Source: Desulfovibrio sp.
Lineage (GTDB): Bacteria > Desulfobacterota > Desulfovibrionia > Desulfovibrionales > Desulfovibrionaceae
Direction: 5' to 3'
Length of the DNA: 64,000 nucleotides
Assembly (NCBI GenBank): GCA_016208105.1
Contig: JACQYS010000020.1
Location: 124,001-188,000 of the forward strand
Shown here one piece after another: positions 1 through 8,214 of the stretch. The position numbers and the translations under genes were made by a program. How positions within the stretch are numbered: position 1 is the first letter of the stretch; each line of letters starts with the position of its first letter. Below the pieces are notes generated by a model. It saw nothing but the letters and a program-made list of their open reading frames with translations, did not search any database and had not been told where the DNA came from.

Positions 1-888
1 TCGGGGGATCCGGGCGAGATAATGGAGTTCACCGCACCCCAGGCCCTGCGCGAGGTGTCCTGGATGGGCGAGAAAATCAGGCAGCTTTTGGGCCCCACCT
101 CGCTCACCCTGACCAAGGGCCAGGGCCAGACCCTCTCCCCAGGCGACATCGCCATCCTGGTGCGCTTCAAGGGGCTCATGGACCCCATCCAGAAGGCTCT
201 CAACCGCTACGGCGTGCCCTGTTCGGTTCCTGAGTCCGAGGCCTTCTGGGCGGATTCGCGCGTGAAGGCCATCCTGAACGCCGCAGGGCGTTTTTTGGGC
301 ATGGCCGGGATGGAAGGTGCGCTCACCGTGGCCTGCCCGGACCGCCTGCTGGCCAAGGGGCCCAAGGAAATCGCCTTCTATCTGCGCGACGTGCCCCCCT
401 TCGACCATCTTTTCTGGCAGAGCCCCGAATTCGGCGAACTGGTGAACACCTACACCAAGCAGGGAGGCTGGGCCGGACTTTTAAGCTTCGTGAACGCCCA
501 GAGCGAGCTGGAGCTGGTGGGGCGGCGTTCCGAAAAGGTTCGCATCATGAGCCTGCACGCGGCCAAGGGCCTTGAATTCGAGGTGGTCTTCCTGCCGTCC
601 CTGGAAGACGGCATCCTGCCTTTCGCGGGCATGGGCATGCTGACCGGCAAGCTTTCCCCCTCCGAGGTCCCGCCGGACGAGAATGAGGAGGAGCGGCTCT
701 TCTACGTGGGGCTCACCAGGGCCAAGTCCCGGCTGTATTTGAGCCACGCCGAAAAACGCGAGCTATACGGAAGGCTTCTCATGCTCAAGCCATCGCGATT
801 CCTGAAAAAACTCGACCTGGAGGCAGCCAGGCGCTCGCACCTGGTAGCCAAGACCGTACGCAAGGAGAAGCAGCTGGACCTCATCTGA
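1..888 (+). CDS. UvrD/Rep-family DNA helicase, C-terminal part (5' end outside window)
   Basis: The frame is open from the first base, so the ATP-binding N-terminal half lies off the window and about 295 residues remain. Two late superfamily-1 helicase motifs are visible: SLHAAKGLEFEVVF near residue 184 (motif V region, coupling DNA contact to ATP) and ERLFYVGLTRAK near residue 232 (motif VI with the arginine finger). The protein would unwind DNA in repair or replication restart. The extreme C terminus reads KQLDLI, close to the QL(S/D)LF beta-clamp-binding consensus, so direct tethering to the sliding clamp is possible (inference). The exact subfamily (UvrD, PcrA, Rep or a fusion) cannot be settled without the missing part. 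Confidence 0.85.
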   Translation, partial: SGDPGEIMEFTAPQALREVSWMGEKIRQLLGPTSLTLTKGQGQTLSPGDIAILVRFKGLMDPIQKALNRYGVPCSVPESEAFWADSRVKAILNAAGRFLGMAGMEGALTVACPDRLLAKGPKEIAFYLRDVPPFDHLFWQSPEFGELVNTYTKQGGWAGLLSFVNAQSELELVGRRSEKVRIMSLHAAKGLEFEVVFLPSLEDGILPFAGMGMLTGKLSPSEVPPDENEEERLFYVGLTRAKSRLYLSHAEKRELYGRLLMLKPSRFLKKLDLEAARRSHLVAKTVRKEKQLDLI

Positions 889-1030
889 GACCCTGCGCGT
901 CCCCGGCACAAGCCTTTGGGAACGCGTCAGCCAAACCTGCCGAACCAAACCCGCCCTTTCCGGTCGCACTTGCCGAAATCCGTCCGGATGGCTATCTGCT
1001 GCGGGTACTTCGCAAACCTTCGGAGAAATC

Positions 1031-1780
1031 ATGTCCCAGACCTACACCATCCACCCCATTGTTGCCGGCACCAAGCGTTTCGACAAAGGCTACATGACCT
1101 ACCAGCAGGAAATGGGCACGCCCTACGTCATCCCGTTGTACGCCTGGCTGATCCTTGGGGGCGACAAGAAGATCCTGGTGGATACCGGGGAGCTGAAGCC
1201 CATCGTGAGCCCGGACCGCGAGGAGTTCATCGGCGGCAAGATCGAGACCATAGAGGAAGGCCTTGGCCGCTTCGGGCTCACTCCGGCGGACATAGACATC
1301 GTGATCCATACCCACCTGCACCGCGACCACTGCGAAAACGACTACAAGTTCGAGAATGCCAAGTTCTACGTGCACGAGAAGGAACTGGAGATCGTCCACG
1401 ACCCGCATCCCATGGACTACCGCTACCAGGAGGACTTCATCCTGGACGTGGAGGAGAACGGGCAGATCATTCCTCTCACTGAAGACACCGAGGTGGTTCC
1501 GGGCATAAAGATGATCCACACCCCGGCCCACACCGAGGGCAGCATGAGCGTGCTGGTGGACACGGCCAAGGGTAAGGCGCTCATCACGGGTTTCTGCTGC
1601 ATCATGGACAACTTCTACCCGCCCAAGGAAGTGAAGGGGCTGGGCATGGAGGTCATCCCGCCCTCCACCTGCTTGGACATAAAAGAAGCTTACGACATCG
1701 TGCTCAAATGCCGGGACATGGCGGACATCATCCTGCCTCTGCACGAGCCGCGCTTCGCCAAGGGCGAGCAGATCGGCTAG
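1031..1780 (+). CDS. Metallo-beta-lactamase-fold hydrolase, N-acyl-homoserine-lactonase-like
   Basis: 249 residues. The zinc-binding signature HTHLHRDH (near residue 97) and a downstream histidine in TPAHTEGSMSV (near residue 165) define the metallo-beta-lactamase fold. The length and the early pattern (cofactor-free, about 250 residues, HxHxDH) match the AiiA/AttM-type lactonase branch, which opens homoserine lactones or other lactones and esters. The substrate here cannot be read from sequence. No signal peptide is seen, so it is probably cytoplasmic. The ATG is preceded by GGAG seven bases upstream. It stands alone between the helicase and a lipoprotein gene, with 143 bp upstream and 74 bp downstream. 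Confidence 0.75.
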   Translation: MSQTYTIHPIVAGTKRFDKGYMTYQQEMGTPYVIPLYAWLILGGDKKILVDTGELKPIVSPDREEFIGGKIETIEEGLGRFGLTPADIDIVIHTHLHRDHCENDYKFENAKFYVHEKELEIVHDPHPMDYRYQEDFILDVEENGQIIPLTEDTEVVPGIKMIHTPAHTEGSMSVLVDTAKGKALITGFCCIMDNFYPPKEVKGLGMEVIPPSTCLDIKEAYDIVLKCRDMADIILPLHEPRFAKGEQIG

Positions 1781-1854
1781 GAACAGAAACGGCCGGGCTC
1801 CCGGCCGAACAATGAACTCTCGCCGGTCAAGCCGGCGTCCGGAGCCTTGCCGCC

Positions 1855-2544
1855 ATGATTACACGCCTGCTTCTGCTCTGCCTGCTGACGTTTCTTGCCG
1901 CCTGCGCCCGCCCCCAGAGCCCGAGCCTCTACCAATACGCCATCTTCGACTCCTTCGCGGCCGGGGAGTACGCAGGCAAGATCCCGCTGTCCGAGCTCAA
2001 GACCCACGGTGACTTCGGCTTAGGAACCACCGACGGTTTGACAGGGGAGATGATCGTCCTTGACGGGGTGTTCTATCTGGCGGACGCCCAGTGCCGTCTC
2101 ACCCGGCTCGATATGTCGACACTTTCGCCCTTCGCCTCGCTTGCTTTCTTCAAGCCTGACGCAAAGCAAAGCATCTCACTAAACGACATCCCCGCGCTTA
2201 TCGCGGAGCTCGACGCCCGGTTGCCCAAGGGCACGTTCGCTACCGCCAGGATCACCGCCCGGTTCAAGAAGCTGACCATCCGCAGTGTTCCGGGGTATGC
2301 GAAGCCCTACCCGCCTCTTGGAGAGGCACTAAAGACCCAGTTCGTCATGGAGTTAGATGACGTGAGCGGAACTCTCGTGGGCCTGCGCGGACCGGCCGAA
2401 CCCACGGGTGCCTGGGTGGCTGGGTGGCATTTCCACTTCGTAAGCTCGGACGGGAAAGCCGGGGGGCACGTGCTCAAGGCCGTGGGACTATCCGGAGAAG
2501 CGGCCTGGATGGCGGCCAAGCGGTTCGAGCTAGAGCTTCCTTAA
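1855..2544 (+). CDS. budA: Alpha-acetolactate decarboxylase, predicted lipoprotein
   Basis: 229 residues. After a short hydrophobic leader, a lipobox FLAAC places the lipidated cysteine at about residue 17, so the enzyme should sit outside the cytoplasmic membrane. The mature part matches acetolactate decarboxylase: HGDFGLGTTDGLTGEMIVLDG near residue 58, and the zinc-ligand cluster HFHFVSSDGKAGGH near residue 193. The enzyme converts 2-acetolactate to acetoin, the step before 2,3-butanediol. Most bacterial forms are cytoplasmic and cotranscribed with acetolactate synthase; here no synthase or butanediol dehydrogenase is nearby. The size agrees with the family (about 230-260). Catalytic residues appear present, so I expect activity; the export is the unusual part. 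Confidence 0.85.
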   Translation: MITRLLLLCLLTFLAACARPQSPSLYQYAIFDSFAAGEYAGKIPLSELKTHGDFGLGTTDGLTGEMIVLDGVFYLADAQCRLTRLDMSTLSPFASLAFFKPDAKQSISLNDIPALIAELDARLPKGTFATARITARFKKLTIRSVPGYAKPYPPLGEALKTQFVMELDDVSGTLVGLRGPAEPTGAWVAGWHFHFVSSDGKAGGHVLKAVGLSGEAAWMAAKRFELELP

Positions 2545-2582
2545 TTGTTCCACTCACGAATCCCGCGAAGCTATCGCCGGGT

Positions 2583-2603
2583 CCAGGGGGATCATCCCCC
2601 TGG
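2583..2603. repeat. G/C-rich inverted repeat between convergent genes
   Basis: A perfect 8-bp stem (CCAGGGGG / CCCCCTGG, loop ATCAT) lies in the 99-bp gap between the decarboxylase and the convergent oxidoreductase gene. There is no T-tract on either side, so it is not a classic terminator. Similar G-rich hairpins occur near 20.1 kb, which suggests a dispersed intergenic element or transcript-end stabiliser. Confidence 0.4.
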
Positions 2604-2643
2604 CCGCAGGAGGCATCCTGTTCTCTCTCAAGCAATCTCCGCC

Positions 2644-4356
2644 TTACATCTTCAGTGGGTCCCGACCGCTCTGCTTGAGCGCGGCCATGCCGCCGTGCAA
2701 GTTCTGTACGTCCTTGAAACCGGCCTGCTCCAGGGTGATCTGCCCCTCGTAGGAGCGGATGCCCGTATTGCAGATGAGCACCACGGTCTTGTCCTTGGGA
2801 ATCTCGCCCAGGCGTTCACGAAGCTTGCCCTGGGGGATGTTGTGCCATTTGCCCGGATGGCGCTCCAGGTAGGGGCCGGCGTTGTCCGGCTCGCGGCAGT
2901 CCAGGAAGAAACAGGAATCTCCGTTGCCCGCAAAGAGCTTCTCGAACTCCTCGGGAGAAAGCCCCTGGTTCATACCGGCCAGCATGTTCTCGGCCACGGT
3001 TCCAAGGGTGTTCACGATGTCCATGGCCGAGGAGAACGGCGGCGAGTACGGGTATTCAAGCACGGACAGGTCCTCGGGCACGCACCCTTTCTGCATGAGC
3101 GCTGCCACGGCGCCAACCCGGCCCACCAGGGCGTCCCCGGAAGGGGCGAATCCCTGGATGCCAAGGACCTTGCGGGATTTTTTGTCCACTGTGAGCTCCA
3201 GGGTCATGAGCTCCTTGCCCGGGAAAAAATGCGCCCGGTCGAACTGTATCACCAGCGCGCTTAAGGCGTCGTACCCGGCCTGTTTGGCCTGTTCTGGTGT
3301 GAGCCCGGCCCCGGCGATGCTTCGTTCGAAAAGCTTCACCGCGAAAGACCCCACCGCGCCCGGGAACACCGCCTCCCCGCCCGCCAGGTTGGTGCCGATT
3401 ATCCGGCCCTGACGGTTGGCCATGGACCCGAGCGGCAGGTGGATGGAGCCGCCGGTGACGGCATTGGCCACTTCCACGCAGTCCCCGCCCGAATAGATGT
3501 CCGGGTCCGAGGTGCGCATATACTCATCCACCAGCACGCCGCCGCGGGGCGACACCGTAAGCCCGGCCTCCCGGGCAAGCTCGCTGTTTGGCACCACGCC
3601 CGCCGCCAGGACAACCAAATCAGCATCCAGGGTGCGCTTGTCCGTGACCACGCGCTGGGCCTTGCCGTCGCCCTCGATGGCCAGGACTTTTTCCCCGAAA
3701 TAGAGCTCGACGCCCTTTTCCAAAAGATGATGGCTCGCCATGTCGGCCAGCACAGGGCTTATGTTGCGGGGCAACAGGTGGTCCATCAGCTCCACCACGG
3801 CCACCTCCAGGCCCCACATCTCGGCCAGGGCTTCGGCCACTTCCAGCCCGATGAAGCCGGAGCCGACCACCACGGCCCGCCCTGCCTTGCCCGTGCTTAT
3901 GAGCCCGCGGATGGCCGTAGCGTCGTGCAGGTTGGCCACGGCGTGCACCCCGGGCAGGGACTCCCCGGGGATGTTCAGCTTCCGGGGAGATGCCCCGGTG
4001 GCTATAACCAGTTTGTCGTATGGGATTTCGGATTGAACGCCGGTGTCCAGGTTGCGGGTATGAACGAGCTTCTTGTCCCGGTCAATCCGGGTTGCTTCAG
4101 TGCGGGTAAGAACATCTATATCCTTGCATTCCCTGAAGAATGCCTCGTCACGCACCAGTTTGAAGCTGGTGGTGCGCAGTTCCTTCAAGTCCGACACGTC
4201 ACCGGAGATGAAATAGGGAATGCCGCAGCCGCCATAGGAGACGATCTGGTCGCGGTCTATCATGGTCACTTTTGCTTCTGGGCGCAGGCGTTTGTAGCGG
4301 CAGGCGGCCTTGGGGCCGAGAGCCACCGCGCCGATGATGACGACGTGCTCGGACAT
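2644..4356 (-). CDS. CoA-disulfide-reductase-like FAD/NAD(P)H oxidoreductase with C-terminal rhodanese domain
   Basis: 570 residues. Residues 1-450 form a pyridine-nucleotide-disulfide oxidoreductase: N-terminal FAD site (IIGAVALGPKAACR), the single redox cysteine C44 in YGGCGIPYF typical of CoA-disulfide and persulfide reductases, and a second dinucleotide fold near residue 150 (VVVGSGFIGLEVAEAL). Residues 460-565 are a rhodanese domain with the active cysteine in ICNTGIRS. This fusion is known from CoADR-RHD and Npsr enzymes that reduce CoA-polysulfide or elemental sulfur, fitting a sulfur-metabolising organism. The ATG follows GAGGAG. It is probably monocistronic, 88 bp downstream of the response regulator on the same strand. 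Substrate (polysulfide, CoA disulfide or other) is not decided by sequence. Confidence 0.88.
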   Translation of the reverse strand: MSEHVVIIGAVALGPKAACRYKRLRPEAKVTMIDRDQIVSYGGCGIPYFISGDVSDLKELRTTSFKLVRDEAFFRECKDIDVLTRTEATRIDRDKKLVHTRNLDTGVQSEIPYDKLVIATGASPRKLNIPGESLPGVHAVANLHDATAIRGLISTGKAGRAVVVGSGFIGLEVAEALAEMWGLEVAVVELMDHLLPRNISPVLADMASHHLLEKGVELYFGEKVLAIEGDGKAQRVVTDKRTLDADLVVLAAGVVPNSELAREAGLTVSPRGGVLVDEYMRTSDPDIYSGGDCVEVANAVTGGSIHLPLGSMANRQGRIIGTNLAGGEAVFPGAVGSFAVKLFERSIAGAGLTPEQAKQAGYDALSALVIQFDRAHFFPGKELMTLELTVDKKSRKVLGIQGFAPSGDALVGRVGAVAALMQKGCVPEDLSVLEYPYSPPFSSAMDIVNTLGTVAENMLAGMNQGLSPEEFEKLFAGNGDSCFFLDCREPDNAGPYLERHPGKWHNIPQGKLRERLGEIPKDKTVVLICNTGIRSYEGQITLEQAGFKDVQNLHGGMAALKQSGRDPLKM

Positions 4357-4444
4357 GGGCTGGACTCCTCATTATTCTTGAGGGCCCCTTGTACGGCACT
4401 TGGCCCGCCAAGCCAAGGAGTAGAGGACAGGAATTGGACTCGGT

Positions 4445-4840
4445 TCAGTTGGGGAGCGGATCCGGCTCTGCAGCGCCAAGGACGAGCCCGGCCAATGCCC
4501 GCTTGAGCAGATTGATATCGAGAGGCTTGCTGATAAAGGCCAAGGGGCTTGTTTCCTCGGCGCGCTGGCGGGTGGAATCGTCTGAAAATGCGGAAACGAA
4601 TATTACGGGAACGTTCTTGAGCTTTTTGAGCAGATGCGTGGTTTCGATGCCGTCGAGCTTGCCGTCCAGGCGGACGTCCATGATGACCACGTCTGGGCAG
4701 TCCCCTCCAAACGCTTCCAGGGCTTCTTCACCGGAAGTGACATTGCCGCACACGATGAACCCAAGCTTCTTGAGCATCTTCTCGGTGGCCATGGCGGCTA
4801 TCACCTCATCTTCCACGATCATGACTTTGGCTGGGCTCAT
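4445..4840 (-). CDS. Single-domain response regulator
   Basis: 131 residues, only a receiver domain: acidic pocket E10-D11, phosphoacceptor D55 (VVIMDVRL) and the switch lysine in FISKPLD near residue 108. There is no output domain, as in CheY or Spo0F types. The gene starts inside the last codons of the histidine kinase (4-base ATGA overlap), so it is the cognate partner and translationally coupled. It may act by protein contact or pass phosphate to another protein. Which output it controls is not visible here. Confidence 0.9.
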   Translation of the reverse strand: MSPAKVMIVEDEVIAAMATEKMLKKLGFIVCGNVTSGEEALEAFGGDCPDVVIMDVRLDGKLDGIETTHLLKKLKNVPVIFVSAFSDDSTRQRAEETSPLAFISKPLDINLLKRALAGLVLGAAEPDPLPN

Positions 4841-6870
4841 GAGAGCTTCGCCTCCTTCAGAGGAAATACCAGCGAGAACAGCGTGCCCGTATCGGTCCCG
4901 ACTTGCAGCTCGCCCCGCAGCTGCCGGGCAAGCTGCACGACGAGCTGCATCCCCAAAGTTTGCGTCCCGTTTATGTCAAAACCAGCTGGCAATCCTACTC
5001 CGTCATCTGTTACATCCGCTTGGATGTTTCCGTCAACACGCTTGACGAATACGCCAATCTTTCCTGAGCCACGCCCGTTGAAGGCATGCTTGGCCGAATT
5101 GGTCACAAGTTCATTGAGAATAAGCCCGAACGGGATGGCCTGATCGATAATAAGCGAGACATCCTGGACATCGACGGTACAGCCGATGCTTCTGCCTCCG
5201 CAGAAGGTGGACACCAGCCGGGGAACGAGCTTCTGGAGGTATTCGCGTATGTTCACCCGGGACAGGTTGTCCGACCGATAGAGCTCTTCGTGCACCAGGG
5301 CCATTGAGGAGATGCGGTTTCGGCTCTCCACGAACAGGTCCAGGGACTCCTGATCGCTCACCCGGTCGGCCTGAAGATAGAGGAGACTCGATATGACCTG
5401 GAGGTTGTTTTTGACCCTGTGGTGGATTTCACGAAGCAAAACCTCTTTTTCCTTCAAGGAATCGCTTACCGTCTGCTCGGCCTGTTTGCGCAGGGTGATG
5501 TCCTCCGCGACTCCGACGAAATACACCGCCTCGCCGGCATCGTCTCGTACAGCCGAAACCGTCAGGCGCACCCAGATAAGGCTCCCGTCTTTTTTCCGGC
5601 AGCGCTTGTCCATGGCGTAATTGCTGAGTTCCCCGGCGAGCATTTGGCGGGCATACGTCAGGTCGGTTTCCAGATCTTCTGGGAGGGTAAGAATGTTGAA
5701 GGTTTTACCGCGCAATTCCTCCATGGAGTAGCCACTGATATCCTGGAACCGATCATTAATCCTAAGGAACGTACCGTTCAAACTCAACTGCATGATGCCA
5801 ACAGCAGCCTGTTCGAAGATGGCCCTGAACCGTCTTTCGCTTTCGCGCAGCTGCGTCTCTCCCGCCAGGATGCGCCCAGCCATGTCCTCTATCGCCAGCT
5901 CGAAACGGTTAAGCTCCGCGAATGCCGGTTTACGGTGGGCGCAGTACCCACTTCCCTCGGGAAGGCATTCCAGGTTCTTCGCGGATTCCGCCATGGGCCT
6001 GGCAATGGTTCTGTCCAGCTCACGGCGCAGAAGAATGGTCAGCATGATGAACACGGCCGACATCACCAACGCTACTCCGGCCACCGGAGCCAAAGTCGGC
6101 GCGAATGCCGTGATGGCGCGGGTGCGGACCAGCACCTTCCAGCCAAGGCCAGGCACTGCGGCCTGGGCTCCCAGATAGAACCTCCCGTCTTCTTCGAAAA
6201 CGAGTCCTCCGAGTCCTTGTTTGGACGCCCTAAACAGGGGTGAATCCCCAATGTTGGCCTGGGTGGCCACCATTGCGGCGTCCGGGTGAGAGAGCACATT
6301 CCCGTAAGCGTCGCAGATGATCACCTCACCCCGCCAGGGTGTGGAAAGAGTTTCCACATAGTTGGTCATTTCGCGCAGGTTCAGCTCCCCGGCCAAAGTG
6401 ACGCCGGTGTCGGTTGCCACGCCTATAAACACGGTCATGTTTCCGGACTGGGGAGACGGCAGGGGACGAGACAACAGCAGCCTGCGTCCTGCCGCGCTGT
6501 CGAAGCGGATGGGAAAATCCAGCCCTCTTGTGCCCTGCGGTTCAACCGAGACAATGGTGTTGTTTTTGTCGATCAAGAGGAGGCGTTCCATGACCGGCAG
6601 GACCGCGAGCATGTCCTTGAGTGACTGTGGAGATGCGGTGGCTGCGAAGTGCTCCAGCGAGTGCCACACCCCGTCCATATATCCCTGAGTGAAGATCGCC
6701 AGAGTCTTGGCGAACTCCTCGTTCTGACGCTCCACGGATCGTTTTTGCTGCACCCCGAGGTACAGTGTCAGAAGCCCCAGGCAGACCACGGCGGGAAAAA
6801 GCATGCGGAAAAACAGGCTGGTCTGGAGGATCTTGGCGATGGGTTTCGGATTCATCTGGCTCCGGCTCAC
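4837..6870 (-). CDS. Membrane sensor histidine kinase (periplasmic sensor, PAS, HisKA_2)
   Basis: 677 residues. A first membrane helix (residues 15-40) and a second near 255-282 enclose a roughly 215-residue periplasmic sensing region of PDC/Cache type. Next come a linker, a PAS domain (about 340-465), a HisKA_2 dimerisation box with the phosphorylated histidine in REIHHRVKNNLQVISSL, and a C-terminal HATPase domain with DDGVGLP. HisKA_2 kinases often pair with single-domain regulators, as here. The start overlaps the end of the upstream binding-protein gene by four bases, so binding protein, kinase and regulator form one operon. The ligand is unknown; amino acids or small acids are typical for this architecture (inference). 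Confidence 0.9.
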   Translation of the reverse strand: MSRSQMNPKPIAKILQTSLFFRMLFPAVVCLGLLTLYLGVQQKRSVERQNEEFAKTLAIFTQGYMDGVWHSLEHFAATASPQSLKDMLAVLPVMERLLLIDKNNTIVSVEPQGTRGLDFPIRFDSAAGRRLLLSRPLPSPQSGNMTVFIGVATDTGVTLAGELNLREMTNYVETLSTPWRGEVIICDAYGNVLSHPDAAMVATQANIGDSPLFRASKQGLGGLVFEEDGRFYLGAQAAVPGLGWKVLVRTRAITAFAPTLAPVAGVALVMSAVFIMLTILLRRELDRTIARPMAESAKNLECLPEGSGYCAHRKPAFAELNRFELAIEDMAGRILAGETQLRESERRFRAIFEQAAVGIMQLSLNGTFLRINDRFQDISGYSMEELRGKTFNILTLPEDLETDLTYARQMLAGELSNYAMDKRCRKKDGSLIWVRLTVSAVRDDAGEAVYFVGVAEDITLRKQAEQTVSDSLKEKEVLLREIHHRVKNNLQVISSLLYLQADRVSDQESLDLFVESRNRISSMALVHEELYRSDNLSRVNIREYLQKLVPRLVSTFCGGRSIGCTVDVQDVSLIIDQAIPFGLILNELVTNSAKHAFNGRGSGKIGVFVKRVDGNIQADVTDDGVGLPAGFDINGTQTLGMQLVVQLARQLRGELQVGTDTGTLFSLVFPLKEAKLS

Positions 6871-7985
6871 TTCTGCACTGTGCGGAAGCGGGCGTCACGA
6901 ATCGTGACGATGAAGTTTTCCCGGTTGACGTCGCCAGCTTGGTCCAAGGCAAAGTCACCGATCACGCCCTGAATCTGTCCGGTGGAAACCAGGGCCTGTT
7001 CGAGCCCCTGGCGTTGACCCTTGGTTATGCGCAGGGCCTGGGCGATGAGCTTGACCGCTTCGTAGGAATAGGCCGCAGCGAAATTCGCAGGCCAGCCGAA
7101 ACGATCTTCGTAGCGTTTCCGGAAATCCTGAAAGGCGGGGGAATCGTTTTCCTCCGTATAGCTGGTGGAAAATATGATCCCTTCCACGCTGTCGCCGCCC
7201 GCAAGGAGTATTTCCCGGGTGTAGGGCCAAGTGGGGCAGAGAATCCCCATGCCGCTCCCAGCCAACGCTCGTGCCTTGGCGAACTGGGCCACATCTCTGG
7301 CGGAAGCGGCCATGACCACCGCCTGCGCTCCGGATGCTTCGGCTCCTTGCAAGAGTTCCCGCCAATCCGGCTTGTCCTTCGAGGAAAAATGGACGCTACC
7401 GGCCACGGCCCCACCCATTTGGGTGAAGAATTTCATGAAAGCCGTATTGAAGCTCTCCACATAGGAGATATTGTCCGAATCCCCTAGCATGTAGACCTTG
7501 CTTAGACCGAGCTTCGACCTGCTGAACTCGGCCAGAGTCTTCGCCCAGCTTTGGTTGTCCGGTATGAGGCGGAAGAACATATCCGTTTTTCCTGTCAGGG
7601 CCGGAGTGGCCGTGGTGGGAGAGACAAGCACGGCTCTTCGCTCTTCGATCAAGGGCATTGCCGCCATGGTCTGCGAACTGGTCATATGGCCGACAATAGC
7701 CACGGCTCCGGATGCGAGCAGGGATTCGTCAGCCTTTATTGCCCCCTCGGGGGTGTTGCCGTCGTCCACGGCAATCAGTTTCAGCCTGGAGCCGGCAACT
7801 CCTCCAGACGCATTCACATCCTCAATGGCCAAGGTCGCCCCGTTGCGTCCCTGGACGCCGAGGTCAGAGAACGTCCCGGTCAGTTGCCCGGAAAAACCGA
7901 TGACTATGGCGGGGTCGGAACGACAGAAAACAGCAAGCATTGCCGCGGCGATGGTCAAGCCGACCAGGAGTGTTTGCCGTTTCAT
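6867..7985 (-). CDS. Periplasmic amino-acid-type binding protein (Peripla_BP_6), sensor partner
   Basis: 372 residues with an N-terminal signal; the sequence LAVFC near residues 17-21 may be a lipobox. The mature part follows the LivK/AmiC fold: IVIGFSGQLTGTFSDLGVQGRNGATLAIEDVNASGG at the start and the paired-lobe pattern throughout. No permease or ATPase gene is adjacent; instead the gene overlaps a histidine kinase by four bases. This context argues that it is a ligand sensor feeding the kinase rather than a transporter component (inference). The ATG at 7985 is the first that keeps the signal peptide. Confidence 0.85.
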   Translation of the reverse strand: MKRQTLLVGLTIAAAMLAVFCRSDPAIVIGFSGQLTGTFSDLGVQGRNGATLAIEDVNASGGVAGSRLKLIAVDDGNTPEGAIKADESLLASGAVAIVGHMTSSQTMAAMPLIEERRAVLVSPTTATPALTGKTDMFFRLIPDNQSWAKTLAEFSRSKLGLSKVYMLGDSDNISYVESFNTAFMKFFTQMGGAVAGSVHFSSKDKPDWRELLQGAEASGAQAVVMAASARDVAQFAKARALAGSGMGILCPTWPYTREILLAGGDSVEGIIFSTSYTEENDSPAFQDFRKRYEDRFGWPANFAAAYSYEAVKLIAQALRITKGQRQGLEQALVSTGQIQGVIGDFALDQAGDVNRENFIVTIRDARFRTVQK

Positions 7986-8035
7986 CCGTATCGCCGCCCA
8001 TGTCCAGGTTAACGAGTCTTGCGGAGATTAACGAC

Positions 8036-8051
8036 CCGGGGCCCGCCCCGG
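8036..8051. terminator. GC-rich hairpin between GGDEF-EAL gene and sensing operon
   Basis: CCGGGG-CCCG-CCCCGG forms a 6-bp perfect stem in the 229-bp gap. No clear T-run follows on the minus strand. It may be a weak terminator of the GGDEF-EAL gene or part of the leader of the sensing operon. No other feature is seen in this gap. Confidence 0.3.
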
Positions 8052-8214
8052 AGTCAATCACGGCAAACATTACGCCAGCCAAAGTATGTTGGCAATCTAT
8101 TGGAGGAAAATATGCGGGACGATTCCTGTTTTCGTCCGGCTCCAGAGATGGTGCAGGAACTGCGGAGCCCATAACGAACGTGGGACGGGAACTTGGATGA
8201 GAGGAGAAGCCGTT

